A stretch of 64,000 nt of DNA from contig NZ_FOWP01000001.1 of the NCBI RefSeq assembly GCF_900115475.1, positions 1 to 64,000 on the forward strand. The letters are read 5' to 3'. Source of the stretch: Ectopseudomonas composti. GTDB taxonomy: Bacteria > Pseudomonadota > Gammaproteobacteria > Pseudomonadales > Pseudomonadaceae. Below are positions 34,529-42,649 of this stretch, in pieces. Made by a program: the position numbers and the translations under genes. The number at the start of each line of letters is the position of its first letter. The first letter of the stretch is position 1. Under the pieces are notes generated by a model. That model had not been told where the DNA came from. It did no database searches and saw nothing but the letters and a program-made list of their open reading frames with translations.

Positions 34529-35293
34529 ATGCCCGCCGCTCCCGTTCTGTCCGGCCCGCAATACCTGCGAGAAGGCCTGAGGCTGGTACTCAGCCCCGGC
34601 CTGCGTCTGTTCGTGCTGCTCCCGCTGGCGGTCAATCTGATCCTCTTCGTCACCATGATCAGCTTCGCCGTGCAGCAGTTCAGCGGCTGGGTCGACACCT
34701 TCATGCCCAGCCTGCCGAGTTGGCTGAGCTTCCTGCAGTACATCCTCTGGCCGCTGTTCGTGGTGCTGGTGCTGCTGATGGTGTTCTTCACCTTCACGAT
34801 GCTGGCCAACATCATTGCCGCGCCGTTCAACGGCTTTCTCGCCGAGAAGGTCGAGGTGGTGGCGCGTGGCGAAGATCATTTCCCGCCATTCAGCTGGGCC
34901 GAACTGGCGGCCATGGTGCCGCGCACCATGGGCCGCGAGATGCGCAAGCTGGCTTACTTCCTGCCGCGCGCCATCGGCCTGCTGATCCTCAGTTTCATCC
35001 CGGTGGTGAACCTGGTCGCCGCGCCGCTATGGCTGCTGTTCGGCGTGTGGATGATGGCCGTGCAGTACATCGACTACCCGGCGGACAACAACAAGATGAG
35101 CTGGCAGGACATGCTCGCCTGGCTGCGCGAGAAGCGCTGGCAGAGCCTGAGCTTCGGCGGCATCACCTACGCCGCGCTGCTGGTGCCGGGGCTGAATATC
35201 CTGATGATGCCGGCGGCCGTGGCCGGGGCGACCTTGTTCTGGGTGCGCGAGCGCGGTGAGCAGGCGCTAGGTTCGCGCAAGAACACCGTGTAA
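34529..35293 (+). CDS. cysZ: Sulfate transporter CysZ
   Basis: 254 residues of the CysZ/EI24 family: [20 protein letters not shown] at the N-terminus, then membrane segments ([79 protein letters not shown]). It moves sulfate inward for cysteine synthesis. ATG 34529 has CAGGAGACCGCC upstream. A 271-bp gap separates it from trxB with no element recognised. Its 3' end overlaps the convergent hydroxylase gene by 27 bp. Confidence 0.93.
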   Translation: MPAAPVLSGPQYLREGLRLVLSPGLRLFVLLPLAVNLILFVTMISFAVQQFSGWVDTFMPSLPSWLSFLQYILWPLFVVLVLLMVFFTFTMLANIIAAPFNGFLAEKVEVVARGEDHFPPFSWAELAAMVPRTMGREMRKLAYFLPRAIGLLILSFIPVVNLVAAPLWLLFGVWMMAVQYIDYPADNNKMSWQDMLAWLREKRWQSLSFGGITYAALLVPGLNILMMPAAVAGATLFWVRERGEQALGSRKNTV

Positions 35294-36376
35294 CGCCCGC
35301 ATCGATGCCTGCGACTCACGCTCGATGCGCCGGCGCATGAACAGGCCATTGGCCAGGCGCATCAGCAGGTTATCGAAGCCATATTCGAGGGTGCGCACGA
35401 ACTCGCAGCCACCCTCCATCGCCACGCACTCGTAGGTCAGCAGCAACTGCAGGCCATGGTCGCCACGTGCACTGGCCTGCCAACGCTGGGCCGGCTGATA
35501 GTCGAGCACGTCCCAACGCAGATGCCCGGCGCGACCACCGGCATGAATGTCTTCCTCGAAACGCTCCCCCACCAACAACGCCCCCTCGCGACTATAGATG
35601 CGCAGTGACGACGGGTGCCACTGCGGCCAGTGGCTCGGCGCTGCGGCGTAGTCCAGCACCCGCTCGGCAGGTTGGGCGATGCGAATGCGGTGCTGCTGGC
35701 GGTTCTGCTGATGAATCGCCTCAGGCTCCCAGTGCAGGGTTCCGTACAACCAATCCATCAGCGGATGAACGATGCCGAAGTTGCGCGAATGCATCAGCCC
35801 CCGACGATGGTGCAGCGCGTGCAAGCGGCGCATCTGGCGAATCCACGGCAAACGCGAAACCGGGTGTTCGACCGGCAAGTGCTCGCAGGCATGCACCACT
35901 TCGTAACTCATGTAGCCCAGCAGCATGCTGCCGGCGAACAGTGCGGCGAGGTTGCCGTCAAGCTGGGACAGCAGCCACCAGACGGCGAACGTAGGCAGGC
36001 TGAACAGCACGATCAGCCAGGCCGGGAACAGGATCACGCGCCAGTCGCGCGCCGTCTCGTAGGGCATCAGCGTCTCGACGAAGAAGCTGTGGTGGTCGCC
36101 GGTGTGGCGTTTGTAGAAGAGTTTGCCGAAGCGCGTCTTGTTGTGGCCGAGGCGCTTGTGCACCTGGTATTCGCCCCAACTGAAGAACACCAGCGTGGCG
36201 GGAACCAGCAGCCACTGCCAGGGCGCCACGGCCTCTAATGTGCTCCACAGCCAGCCGATGCAGAGCAGCCCGTAGGCCAGCACGAAGGCGGCGTGCAACC
36301 AGGGGTTGTACAGCGGATGGATGGCAGCCCGGTAATCGCTGCGAAAAGCCTGGGCATTGTCGTTGTTGTAGGCCAT
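35267..36376 (-). CDS. Fatty-acid-hydroxylase superfamily membrane enzyme fused to an SRPBCC domain
   Basis: 369 residues. The N-terminal half is a membrane di-iron enzyme with the eight-histidine pattern HKRLGH (73/78), HTGDHH (91/95/96), HACEH (162/166) and HALHH (186/189/190) between hydrophobic segments. From about residue 225 the sequence changes to a START/SRPBCC-like ligand-binding fold ([47 protein letters not shown]). SRPBCC domains bind lipids or hydrophobic ligands, so the fusion could present a lipid substrate to the hydroxylase or desaturase. Divergent from a LysR gene 79 bp away, which may regulate it. The reaction is unknown. Confidence 0.82.
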   Translation of the reverse strand: MAYNNDNAQAFRSDYRAAIHPLYNPWLHAAFVLAYGLLCIGWLWSTLEAVAPWQWLLVPATLVFFSWGEYQVHKRLGHNKTRFGKLFYKRHTGDHHSFFVETLMPYETARDWRVILFPAWLIVLFSLPTFAVWWLLSQLDGNLAALFAGSMLLGYMSYEVVHACEHLPVEHPVSRLPWIRQMRRLHALHHRRGLMHSRNFGIVHPLMDWLYGTLHWEPEAIHQQNRQQHRIRIAQPAERVLDYAAAPSHWPQWHPSSLRIYSREGALLVGERFEEDIHAGGRAGHLRWDVLDYQPAQRWQASARGDHGLQLLLTYECVAMEGGCEFVRTLEYGFDNLLMRLANGLFMRRRIERESQASMRALHGVLART

Positions 36377-36455
36377 GGCGCTCTCCTGTGGATTGACAGC
36401 AGTCTAGGCCTGGCCAAATCATTCGAATAATGGATATTTGAAAAGAGCATTATCC

Positions 36456-37358
36456 GTGATAACGAACTTGCGCCAGCTCGACCTCAACCTGCTGTTGGTC
36501 TTCGATGCGCTGATGCAGGAGGGCAATCTGACCCGCGCGGCCCAGCGTTTGCACCTGAGCCAGTCGACGGTCAGCAACGCCCTCGCCCGCCTGCGTCAGC
36601 AACTGGGCGAGGAGTTGTTCCAGCGTACCGCGCGGGGCATGACGCCGACCGCGCGCGCTCTGGCGCTTTACCCGCCCGTGCGCCAGGCGCTGCAATTGCT
36701 GCAGGCCGGCCTCGGCCCGGCGGAGCCCTTCGATGTGCAAGCGCCGCACGTGTTCAGCCTGTCGCTCAACGACTACGCCCAGGCCGCGCTGCTGCCGATG
36801 CTGCAAGCGCATCTGGCGCGTGTCGCGCCGCAGGTGGAGTTGGTGGCGCACAGCGACGACGCCGACAACCTGCTGCCGCGGCTGGAGAGCGGCACCCTGG
36901 ACCTGGCCATCGACTACCTGCATGTCGATTCGCCCGACCTGCATTACGCACCACTGCGCGAAGAAGCCTTGGTGGTGATCGGTCGCCAGGGTCATCCGGC
37001 CTTCGTCGGCGGCCTGAGCCTGCGGGACTATCAACAGGCCCGCCATGTGATCGTGACGCCGCGCGCTGGGCGCGGTTCGCCACTGGAAATCGTCCTGGGC
37101 TCGGCCAAGGTCCGGCGCCAGGCGGCGCTGCATTTGCCCAACTACCTGCCGATTCCCGCCATCGTCGCCCACACCGAACTGCTCGGTACCGTGCCGGCGC
37201 GCTTGGCCGACGCCTTCGCGCCGATGTTCGCCCTGCAAGTGGCGCCGCTGCCCTTCGACATGCCGGCGGTGCAGATCAGCCTGATCTGGCACCGCCAGCA
37301 GCACCACGACCCGGCACATACTTGGCTGCGTGAGCAACTGCACGGCCTGCTCGCCTGA
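36456..37358 (+). CDS. LysR-family transcriptional regulator
   Basis: 300 residues. The N-terminal winged helix-turn-helix is clear (LRQLDLNLLLVFDALMQEGN; RAAQRLHLSQSTVSNALARL), followed by a periplasmic-binding-like effector domain. I choose GTG 36456 (product M-ITNLRQLDLN), with GAAAAGAG 8 bases upstream; a TTG six codons earlier would swallow that site. Divergent transcription from the hydroxylase fusion suggests it controls that gene. The intergenic ATTCGAATAATGGATATTTGAA region contains T-N11-A-like dyads expected for LysR binding. The effector is unknown. Confidence 0.88.
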   Translation: MITNLRQLDLNLLLVFDALMQEGNLTRAAQRLHLSQSTVSNALARLRQQLGEELFQRTARGMTPTARALALYPPVRQALQLLQAGLGPAEPFDVQAPHVFSLSLNDYAQAALLPMLQAHLARVAPQVELVAHSDDADNLLPRLESGTLDLAIDYLHVDSPDLHYAPLREEALVVIGRQGHPAFVGGLSLRDYQQARHVIVTPRAGRGSPLEIVLGSAKVRRQAALHLPNYLPIPAIVAHTELLGTVPARLADAFAPMFALQVAPLPFDMPAVQISLIWHRQQHHDPAHTWLREQLHGLLA

Positions 37359-37416
37359 CACATAAGCGCAATCGAAACGTCATGTGCACTACATGACCCG
37401 GGCAGAGACTGCGTAC

Positions 37417-38622
37417 ATGAACGCACCCTCTCTGCACATCGCGCTGATCAGCGAAACCTTCCCGCCGGAAATCAACGGCGTGGCCAATACCCTCGGTCGC
37501 CTGGTCGACGGCCTGCGTGGCCGTGGCCATCGCGTGCAACTGATACGGCCGCGCCAGGACATCGACCAGGAGCAGAACGCGGATAACGATCTGCTGCTCA
37601 CTCGCGGCTGGCCGCTACCCGGCTACCCCGGCCTGCAATGGGGCCAGTCGTCGCTGCACAAGCTGCTCAGGCGCTGGCAGCGACAACGCCCGGACGTGCT
37701 CTACATCGCGACCGAAGGCCCACTGGGGCTGTCCGCCTTGCGCGCGGCCAGACGCCTGGCGATCCCGGTGGTCAGCGGTTTTCACACCAACTTCCAGCAG
37801 TACACCGGGCACTACGGCATCGGCCTGCTGACCCGGGCGATGACCAACTACCTGCGCTGGTTCCACAACCGCACGCAGTTGACGCTGGTGCCGAGCATCG
37901 GCCAGAAGGTCGACCTCGAACGCCGTGATTTCGAACGCCTGGCGCTGCTCGCCCGTGGCGTCGACAGCCAACTGTTCCACCCACGCAGACGCAGCGACAC
38001 GTTGCGCGAAAGCTGGGGCCTGGGGCCGGATGACCTGGCCGTGCTGCATGTCGGTCGCCTGGCGGCAGAGAAAAACCTCGGCCTGCTGGTCAAGGCCTTC
38101 CGCACCCTGCAGACGGCTCACCCGCAGCGCCGTATGCGCCTGATCCTGGTTGGGGACGGGCCACTGCGCGCCAGCCTGCAGGCGCAACTACCGGACGCGC
38201 TGTTCTGCGGCCTGCAACGGGGTGAAGCGTTGGCCACACACTATGCGTCGGGCGATCTGTTCCTGTTTCCCAGCCTCTCGGAAACCTTCGGCAACGTGGT
38301 ACTGGAGGCCCTGGCCTCGAGCCTCGGCGTAGTGGCATTCGACCAGGCGGCAGCCGCCCAGCACATCCATCACGGCCACAACGGCCTGCTCGCCCGCCCC
38401 GGCGACGAAGCCGGCTTCTGCGAAGCCGCCTGCGAGCTGTTGGAAGATGCAGAGGTACTGCGACGCATCCGACTCAATGCCCGCCGACATGCCAGCCATC
38501 TGAGCTGGGGCGGCATCGTCGCGTTGTTCGAACAGCACCTGCGCAGCGCCATGCAGCCACGCCCGAAGATCGCCAATGTCGGTAGCCCGGATGAAATCCG
38601 GGGCGAGATGCAGGATGGCTAA
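37417..38622 (+). CDS. Family 4 glycosyltransferase (GT-B)
   Basis: 401 residues. The N-terminal domain begins LHIALISETFPPEINGVANT, the C-terminal domain has VLHVGRLAAEKNLGLLVKAF, LILVGDGPLR and the E-x7-E-type FPSLSETFGNVVLEALASSL, as in MgtA/PimB-like alpha-mannosyl- or glucosyltransferases acting on lipids. The start is uncertain: ATG 37417 is preferred, with in-frame ATGs 24 and 33 bp upstream. The last residues (VGSPDEIRGEMQDG) are encoded by a REP sequence, so the natural C-terminus may have been replaced. The acceptor is unknown. Confidence 0.88.
   Translation: MNAPSLHIALISETFPPEINGVANTLGRLVDGLRGRGHRVQLIRPRQDIDQEQNADNDLLLTRGWPLPGYPGLQWGQSSLHKLLRRWQRQRPDVLYIATEGPLGLSALRAARRLAIPVVSGFHTNFQQYTGHYGIGLLTRAMTNYLRWFHNRTQLTLVPSIGQKVDLERRDFERLALLARGVDSQLFHPRRRSDTLRESWGLGPDDLAVLHVGRLAAEKNLGLLVKAFRTLQTAHPQRRMRLILVGDGPLRASLQAQLPDALFCGLQRGEALATHYASGDLFLFPSLSETFGNVVLEALASSLGVVAFDQAAAAQHIHHGHNGLLARPGDEAGFCEAACELLEDAEVLRRIRLNARRHASHLSWGGIVALFEQHLRSAMQPRPKIANVGSPDEIRGEMQDG
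38582..38604. repeat. Half REP inside a coding 3' end
   Basis: GTAGCCCGGATGAAATCCGGG, the same family as 10414-10473 and 30008-30032, lies inside the last 14 codons of the glycosyltransferase gene. Confidence 0.7.
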
Positions 38623-38625
38623 AAC

Positions 38626-38681
38626 GTAGGGCGGGTGAGACCCACCATTGGTAATGGGTTGGCGGGTTTCACCCGCCCTAC
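38626..38681. repeat. REP pair, GTAGGGCGGGTGA type
   Basis: GTAGGGCGGGTGAGACCCACC and its inverse GGGTTTCACCCGCCCTAC surround ATTGGTAATGGGTTGGC. It starts 3 bp after the glycosyltransferase stop and is the only complete copy of this type seen here. Confidence 0.8.
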
Positions 38682-38702
38682 GGGGCCACGTAGCAGCGGA
38701 CG

Positions 38703-38729
38703 TAAAAAAGCCCCGATGTGCCGGGGCTG
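38703..38729 (-). terminator. Terminator of the Old Yellow Enzyme gene
   Basis: AGCCCCG-N6-CGGGGCT, followed on the minus strand by a run of six T. A second GC-rich stem (GGGCGCC / GGCGCCC) lies at 38737-38759, just after the stop codon. Confidence 0.82.
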
Positions 38730-38771
38730 GAAAAATGGGGCGCCGGATCGCGGCGCCCGATAGAAACGGAC

Positions 38772-39884
38772 TCAGACCAGCGTGGTCAGTGCATCGCGGC
38801 TGAACGGCAGGATGTCCTGCTCGCGGCCTTCACGCACCTTCAGCGCCCAATCCGGGTCGACCAGCAGCGCGCGGCCCACGGCGACCAGATCGAACTCCTC
38901 CTTGTTCAGGCGCTCGAGCAGATTCTCGAGACTGGCCGGCTCGGCCACCTTGTCGGTCTTGACCATGAACTGCAGGAACTCGCCATCCAGGCCGACACTG
39001 CCGACGGTGATGGTCGGCTTGCCGGTGAGTTTGCGCGTCCAGCCGGCAAGGTTGAGATCGCTGCCTTCGAACTCCGGCTCCCAGAAGCGACGGGTCGAGC
39101 AATGGAAGATGTCCACGCCAGCCTCGGCCAGCGGCTTGAGGAAGGCTTCCAGTTGCTCCGGGGTCTGCACCAGGCGCGCGGTGTAATCCTGCTGCTTCCA
39201 CTGCGAGAAACGCAGGATGATCGGAAAATCCGGACCTACTGCCGCACGCACCGCCTGGATCAGCTCGATGGCGAAACGCGAACGCGCCGCCAGATCGCCG
39301 CCGTACTGGTCGGTGCGCTGGTTGCTGCCTTCCCAGAAGAACTGGTCGACCAGGTAGCCATGGGCGCCGTGGATCTCCACGCCGTCCATGCCGATGGCCT
39401 TGGCATCGCGTGCAGCCTGGGCGAAGGCGGCGATCACTTCGTCGATATCGGCCTGGGTCATGCCATGCACGACCACCTTGCCATCCTTGAGTTTTTCCAT
39501 CGGCCCGAAGCCCGGCACACTGGCATCCGGCTCGGTGCCCAACTTGCGCACGTTACCCACGTGCCAGAGCTGCGGGACGATCTTGCCGCCTTCGGCGTGT
39601 ACGGCGTCGACCACCTGCTTCCAGCCGGCCAGGGCATCTTCGCCGTAGAACCGCGGCACGTTCGGGTAGCCGTTGGCGGCCTTGTGCCCGACGGTGGTGC
39701 CCTCGGTGACGATCAGACCCACGCCCGCCGCCGCACGACGACGGTAGTACTCGATGACCTTGGCGTTGGGCACACCACCAGGCGAGAAGGAACGGGTCAT
39801 CGGCGCCATGACCACACGGGTCGGCAGCTCCAGGTTACCGAGGCGGAACGGGGCGAACAGGGCTTGAACGGGAGCGCTCATCAT
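38772..39884 (-). CDS. Old Yellow Enzyme-family NADH:flavin oxidoreductase
   Basis: 370 residues, an FMN (beta/alpha)8 barrel. Motifs are NRVV-like LPTRVVMAPMTRSF, PQLWHVGNV, VEIHGAHGYLVDQFF (with the HGAHGYL substrate-binding histidine pair), SRFAIELIQAVRAAVG and VGRALLVDPDWALKV. Such enzymes reduce activated alkenes, quinones or nitro compounds. It lies just downstream of a TetR gene on the same strand (24-bp gap), a pairing like NemR-NemA of E. coli. It has its own terminator. The physiological substrate is unknown. Confidence 0.93.
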   Translation of the reverse strand: MMSAPVQALFAPFRLGNLELPTRVVMAPMTRSFSPGGVPNAKVIEYYRRRAAAGVGLIVTEGTTVGHKAANGYPNVPRFYGEDALAGWKQVVDAVHAEGGKIVPQLWHVGNVRKLGTEPDASVPGFGPMEKLKDGKVVVHGMTQADIDEVIAAFAQAARDAKAIGMDGVEIHGAHGYLVDQFFWEGSNQRTDQYGGDLAARSRFAIELIQAVRAAVGPDFPIILRFSQWKQQDYTARLVQTPEQLEAFLKPLAEAGVDIFHCSTRRFWEPEFEGSDLNLAGWTRKLTGKPTITVGSVGLDGEFLQFMVKTDKVAEPASLENLLERLNKEEFDLVAVGRALLVDPDWALKVREGREQDILPFSRDALTTLV

Positions 39885-39908
39885 CTTTCCTCTGGGGTTG
39901 AACGGTAA

Positions 39909-40499
39909 TCAGGCCTGCAGCAAACGCTCCAGGCGGGTGACGAAAGCTTCCAACGGCTGCAGGTTGCGGCCCACCTTGAGGCGAGCCAAGACGCCCTGCC
40001 AGGCGTCGCTGATAAAGGTGGCGAGATTGCCGCAGTCCTCGTCGGCCGGCAGTTCGCCCGCGGCCTGCGCCTGCTCCAGGCAGCCACGCAGGATGTCCAC
40101 CGAGGCCTGCTGAATGGCCGCGACCTCAGCGCCGATGGCCGGCAGCATCTCGCTCATCTCGAAACTCAGGCTGCCGATGAAGCAGTGGTACTGCGGCGTG
40201 TCCTGCCGGGCGAAATGCGCCAGCAGGTCGCGGTAGTAAGCGAGGATGCGTGCACGCGGGCTCAGCGTCGGATCGCTCATCGCCTGGGCATAACGCGCCA
40301 AGCGCGGCCGATAGATGAAGGCCAACGCCTGCAGGGCGAAGTCTTCCTTGCTGGCGAAGTAGTGATAGAAGCTGCCCTTGGGAATCCCGGCCGCCTGGAC
40401 GATCTCCAGCACACCGGTGCCGTGGTAGCCACGCCGGGTCATCACCGCCGAGCCTTTGCTCAGGATCAGGTCGCGCTTGTCGAGTCGAATGCTGTTCAT
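39909..40499 (-). CDS. TetR-family repressor, probable regulator of the adjacent OYE
   Basis: 196 residues. The N-terminal helix-turn-helix reads GYHGTGVLEIVQAAGIPKGSFYHYFASKEDFA, typical of TetR; the C-terminal part contains three cysteines (YHCFIG, RGCLEQ, DCGNL) that could sense electrophiles, as shown for NemR. I use ATG 40499 (MNSIRLDK) over a start 4 codons earlier. GACCGGTC (40514-40521), a perfect palindrome 15 bp upstream, is a possible operator. The two genes probably form an autoregulated detoxification operon. Confidence 0.87.
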   Translation of the reverse strand: MNSIRLDKRDLILSKGSAVMTRRGYHGTGVLEIVQAAGIPKGSFYHYFASKEDFALQALAFIYRPRLARYAQAMSDPTLSPRARILAYYRDLLAHFARQDTPQYHCFIGSLSFEMSEMLPAIGAEVAAIQQASVDILRGCLEQAQAAGELPADEDCGNLATFISDAWQGVLARLKVGRNLQPLEAFVTRLERLLQA

Positions 40500-40513
40500 G
40501 GCGCCGAGCATAT

Positions 40514-40521
40514 GACCGGTC
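40514..40521. promoter_or_regulatory. Possible TetR operator
   Basis: The palindrome GACCGGTC sits immediately upstream of the TetR start, where autorepressors bind. The assignment is from position only. Confidence 0.35.
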
Positions 40522-40598
40522 GTCTCGCTCGCGACAGCACTATTGATATTGGTGATTAAGGATTAGAAAACACAAGACAAATGCCCACGACAGAACAG

Positions 40599-40663
40599 GT
40601 AGAAGCGAGCTCTGCTCGCGAACCCTGTAACCCAAGGCTTCGCGAGCAGATCTCGCTCCTACA
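40599..40663. repeat. REP pair, GTAG(G/A)AGCGAGCTCTGCTCGCGA type
   Basis: GTAGAAGCGAGCTCTGCTCG and the inverted CGCGAGCAGATCTCGCTCCTAC with about 25 bp between. It ends 3 bp before the pgeF stop codon. Same family as 30736-30802. Confidence 0.8.
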
Positions 40664-40665
40664 AA

Positions 40666-41397
40666 TCAGGATTGCAGCCAGATCAGCGAAGCAAAACGCC
40701 CGGTGCGGGCACTGCGGCGGTAGGAGTAGAAACGCGGGTCGTTGTAGGTGCACAGGCCACCGCCACTGACGGCGGTCACGCCGATGGCGGCCAAACGAAT
40801 GCGCGCCAACTGGTAGATATCGGCCATGAACTTGCCGGCGTTGACGCTGGGCGCGAATGCGCTGGCAGCCTCGGCATGCTGTTGCATGAAAGCCTCACGC
40901 ACTTCAGCCCCCACCTCGAACGCCGCCGGGCCAATGGCCGGCCCGAGCCAGACCAGCAGTTCCTGCGGTGCGACGCCCAGTGCCTGCACGGTCGCCTCCA
41001 GCACACCACCGGCCAGCCCGCGCCAGCCCGCATGGGCCGCGGCCACACGGGTCCCGGCGCGGTCGCAGAACAATGCCGGCAAGCAGTCAGCGGTCATCGC
41101 CGTGCAGGCGATACCAGGCGTGGCCGTCCAGTTGCCGTCTGCTTCGATGACAGTCTCAGGATCAGCCTGCGCCACAATAATGCCGTGCACCTGACGCAAC
41201 CAGGCTGGCTGGCAACCCAGGGCCCCGACCAAGTGCTGACGGTTGGCCGCTACCGCAGCCGGGTCGTCATCAACATGATCGCCCAGGTTGAAGCTATCGA
41301 ACGGTGCCACGCTGACGCCGCCACTGCGCGTGGTAACGCAGGCGCGTACGTTGGCTGGGGCGGGCCAATCGGGCGTCAGCCAATCATGGGCATTCAC
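40666..41397 (-). CDS. pgeF: Peptidoglycan editing factor PgeF / YfiH laccase-domain protein
   Basis: 243 residues of the YfiH/DUF152 family. Metal-binding and family motifs: VTTRSGGVSVAPFDSFNLGDHVDDDP, QVHG, TADCLPALFCDRAGTRVAAAHAGWRGLAGGV (in parts), LGPAIGPAAFEVG and DPRFYSYRR. Members edit UDP-MurNAc-dipeptide errors and have purine nucleoside phosphorylase activity. Its start overlaps the rluD stop (ATGA); rluD-pgeF is a conserved pair. Confidence 0.92.
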   Translation of the reverse strand: MNAHDWLTPDWPAPANVRACVTTRSGGVSVAPFDSFNLGDHVDDDPAAVAANRQHLVGALGCQPAWLRQVHGIIVAQADPETVIEADGNWTATPGIACTAMTADCLPALFCDRAGTRVAAAHAGWRGLAGGVLEATVQALGVAPQELLVWLGPAIGPAAFEVGAEVREAFMQQHAEAASAFAPSVNAGKFMADIYQLARIRLAAIGVTAVSGGGLCTYNDPRFYSYRRSARTGRFASLIWLQS

Positions 41398-42368
41398 CCG
41401 ACGAACGCCTCACGATCCTGGCGCAACAGGGTCAGCAGCCAGACTAGGTCATCGGGCAGCGCCGACTCCCATTTCATGCGCTTGCCGGTAGCCGGGTGAT
41501 CCAGTTCGAGGAAACGCGCATGCAGGGCCTGACGCGGAAACTCCTTGAGGCTCTGCACCAGGGTCGGGCTGGCGGCCGGCGGAATGCGGAAGCGCCCGGC
41601 ATAGACGGGGTCGCCCACCAGCGGATAGCCAACGTGGGTCATGTGTACGCGAATCTGGTGGGTACGCCCGGTTTCCAGCTTGACCCGCACATGGGTGTGC
41701 GAGCGGTAGCGCTCGAGCACGCGGTAGTGACTGATCGCCGGCTTACCGCCATCGGTCACTGCCATACGCTGGCGCTGGCTGGAGCTGCGGCCAATCGGTG
41801 CATCGATGGTGCCGCCAGCGGTGATCATGCCGATGCAGATGCATTCATAGATGCGGCTGACGGTACGTTTCTGCAGTTGCTCGACCAGATTGGTCTGCGC
41901 CTGCAAGGTCTTGGCTACCACCATCAGGCCGGTGGTGTCCTTGTCCAGGCGATGGACGATGCCGGCACGCGGCACGTTGATGATGTCCGGTACGTGGTGC
42001 AACAGGGCATTGAGCAGGGTGCCATCGGCATGCCCGGCGGCCGGGTGGACGACCAGACCGGCCGGCTTGTCGATCACCAGCAGGTGTTCGTCTTCATAGA
42101 CGATGTTCAGTTCGATGTCCTGCGCGACCCACTCGCCCTGCGCTTCCTGCTCGGCATCGAGCACCAGGGTCGAGCCGGCATGCACGGTGTCGCGCGGGCG
42201 CGCCACGGCACCATCGACGGTCAGGCGACCTTCCTTGATCCAGGTGGATAGGCGCGAACGGGAAAACTCGCCAAACAGCTGCGCAGCCACCTGGTCGAGA
42301 CGTTGACCGCCCTGTTCAAAGGGGACGACGGCCTGGAGTTGGATCAATTGTTTGTCTATAGAAGTCAT
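41394..42368 (-). CDS. rluD: 23S rRNA pseudouridine synthase RluD
   Basis: 324 residues. An S4 RNA-binding domain (QRLDQVAAQLFGEFSRSRLS) precedes the catalytic domain with HRLDKDTTGLMVVAKT (catalytic Asp), GRTHQIRVHM and YPLVGDPVY. It makes pseudouridines 1911/1915/1917 in helix 69. The start ATG at 42368 is immediately preceded by the TTAAG end of a palindromic element, so no normal Shine-Dalgarno is seen (GGTTCTTAAG). The first ten residues (MTSIDKQLIQ) differ from what I recall of the P. aeruginosa start; a downstream TTG is a weak alternative. Confidence 0.94.
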   Translation of the reverse strand: MTSIDKQLIQLQAVVPFEQGGQRLDQVAAQLFGEFSRSRLSTWIKEGRLTVDGAVARPRDTVHAGSTLVLDAEQEAQGEWVAQDIELNIVYEDEHLLVIDKPAGLVVHPAAGHADGTLLNALLHHVPDIINVPRAGIVHRLDKDTTGLMVVAKTLQAQTNLVEQLQKRTVSRIYECICIGMITAGGTIDAPIGRSSSQRQRMAVTDGGKPAISHYRVLERYRSHTHVRVKLETGRTHQIRVHMTHVGYPLVGDPVYAGRFRIPPAASPTLVQSLKEFPRQALHARFLELDHPATGKRMKWESALPDDLVWLLTLLRQDREAFVG

Positions 42369-42369
42369 C

Positions 42370-42516
42370 TTAAGAACCAGTTCAAAGTTTGCTGCGCGTC
42401 GGCCCTGCTGCGTTAAAAACAGGCTCGGATGCTCATTTACAACTCGTAAATTCCGCGTCCTCGCCTGTTTTTGCCTTGCATTGCTCTAGCTCGCGAAACT
42501 TTGAACAGGCTCTTAG
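42370..42516. mobile_element. Miniature palindromic element (MITE-like) between rluD and bamD
   Basis: About 147 bp, non-coding, with terminal inverted repeats TTAAGAACCAGTTCAAAGTTT / (inverted) CTAAGAGCCTGTTCAAAGTTT; GTTCAAAGTTT is perfect at 42380-42390 and 42496-42506. Internal arms are AAAACAGGC / GCCTGTTTT and TTTACAACTCGTAAA, making nearly the whole element one imperfect palindrome. I recall the same sequence as a dispersed intergenic repeat in Pseudomonas. Confidence 0.75.
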
Positions 42517-42649
42517 GCAACGGCGGGAGCCTGGCCTTTGGTTTCGGCGACAGGCTTGTGGTTAAATACGGCGTCTTTGCCCCAGGGGTTTCCGGGGGCG
42601 CTCATCATAACAGGACGGCCGCGCGGCCGTCACAGGGACGCAAGCCGCC

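Noticed and set aside
38737..38759. GC-rich stem GGGCGCC/GGCGCCC as a separate terminator
   Set aside because: No U-tract on either side; the stem at 38703-38729 just beyond has the T run and is the better terminator.
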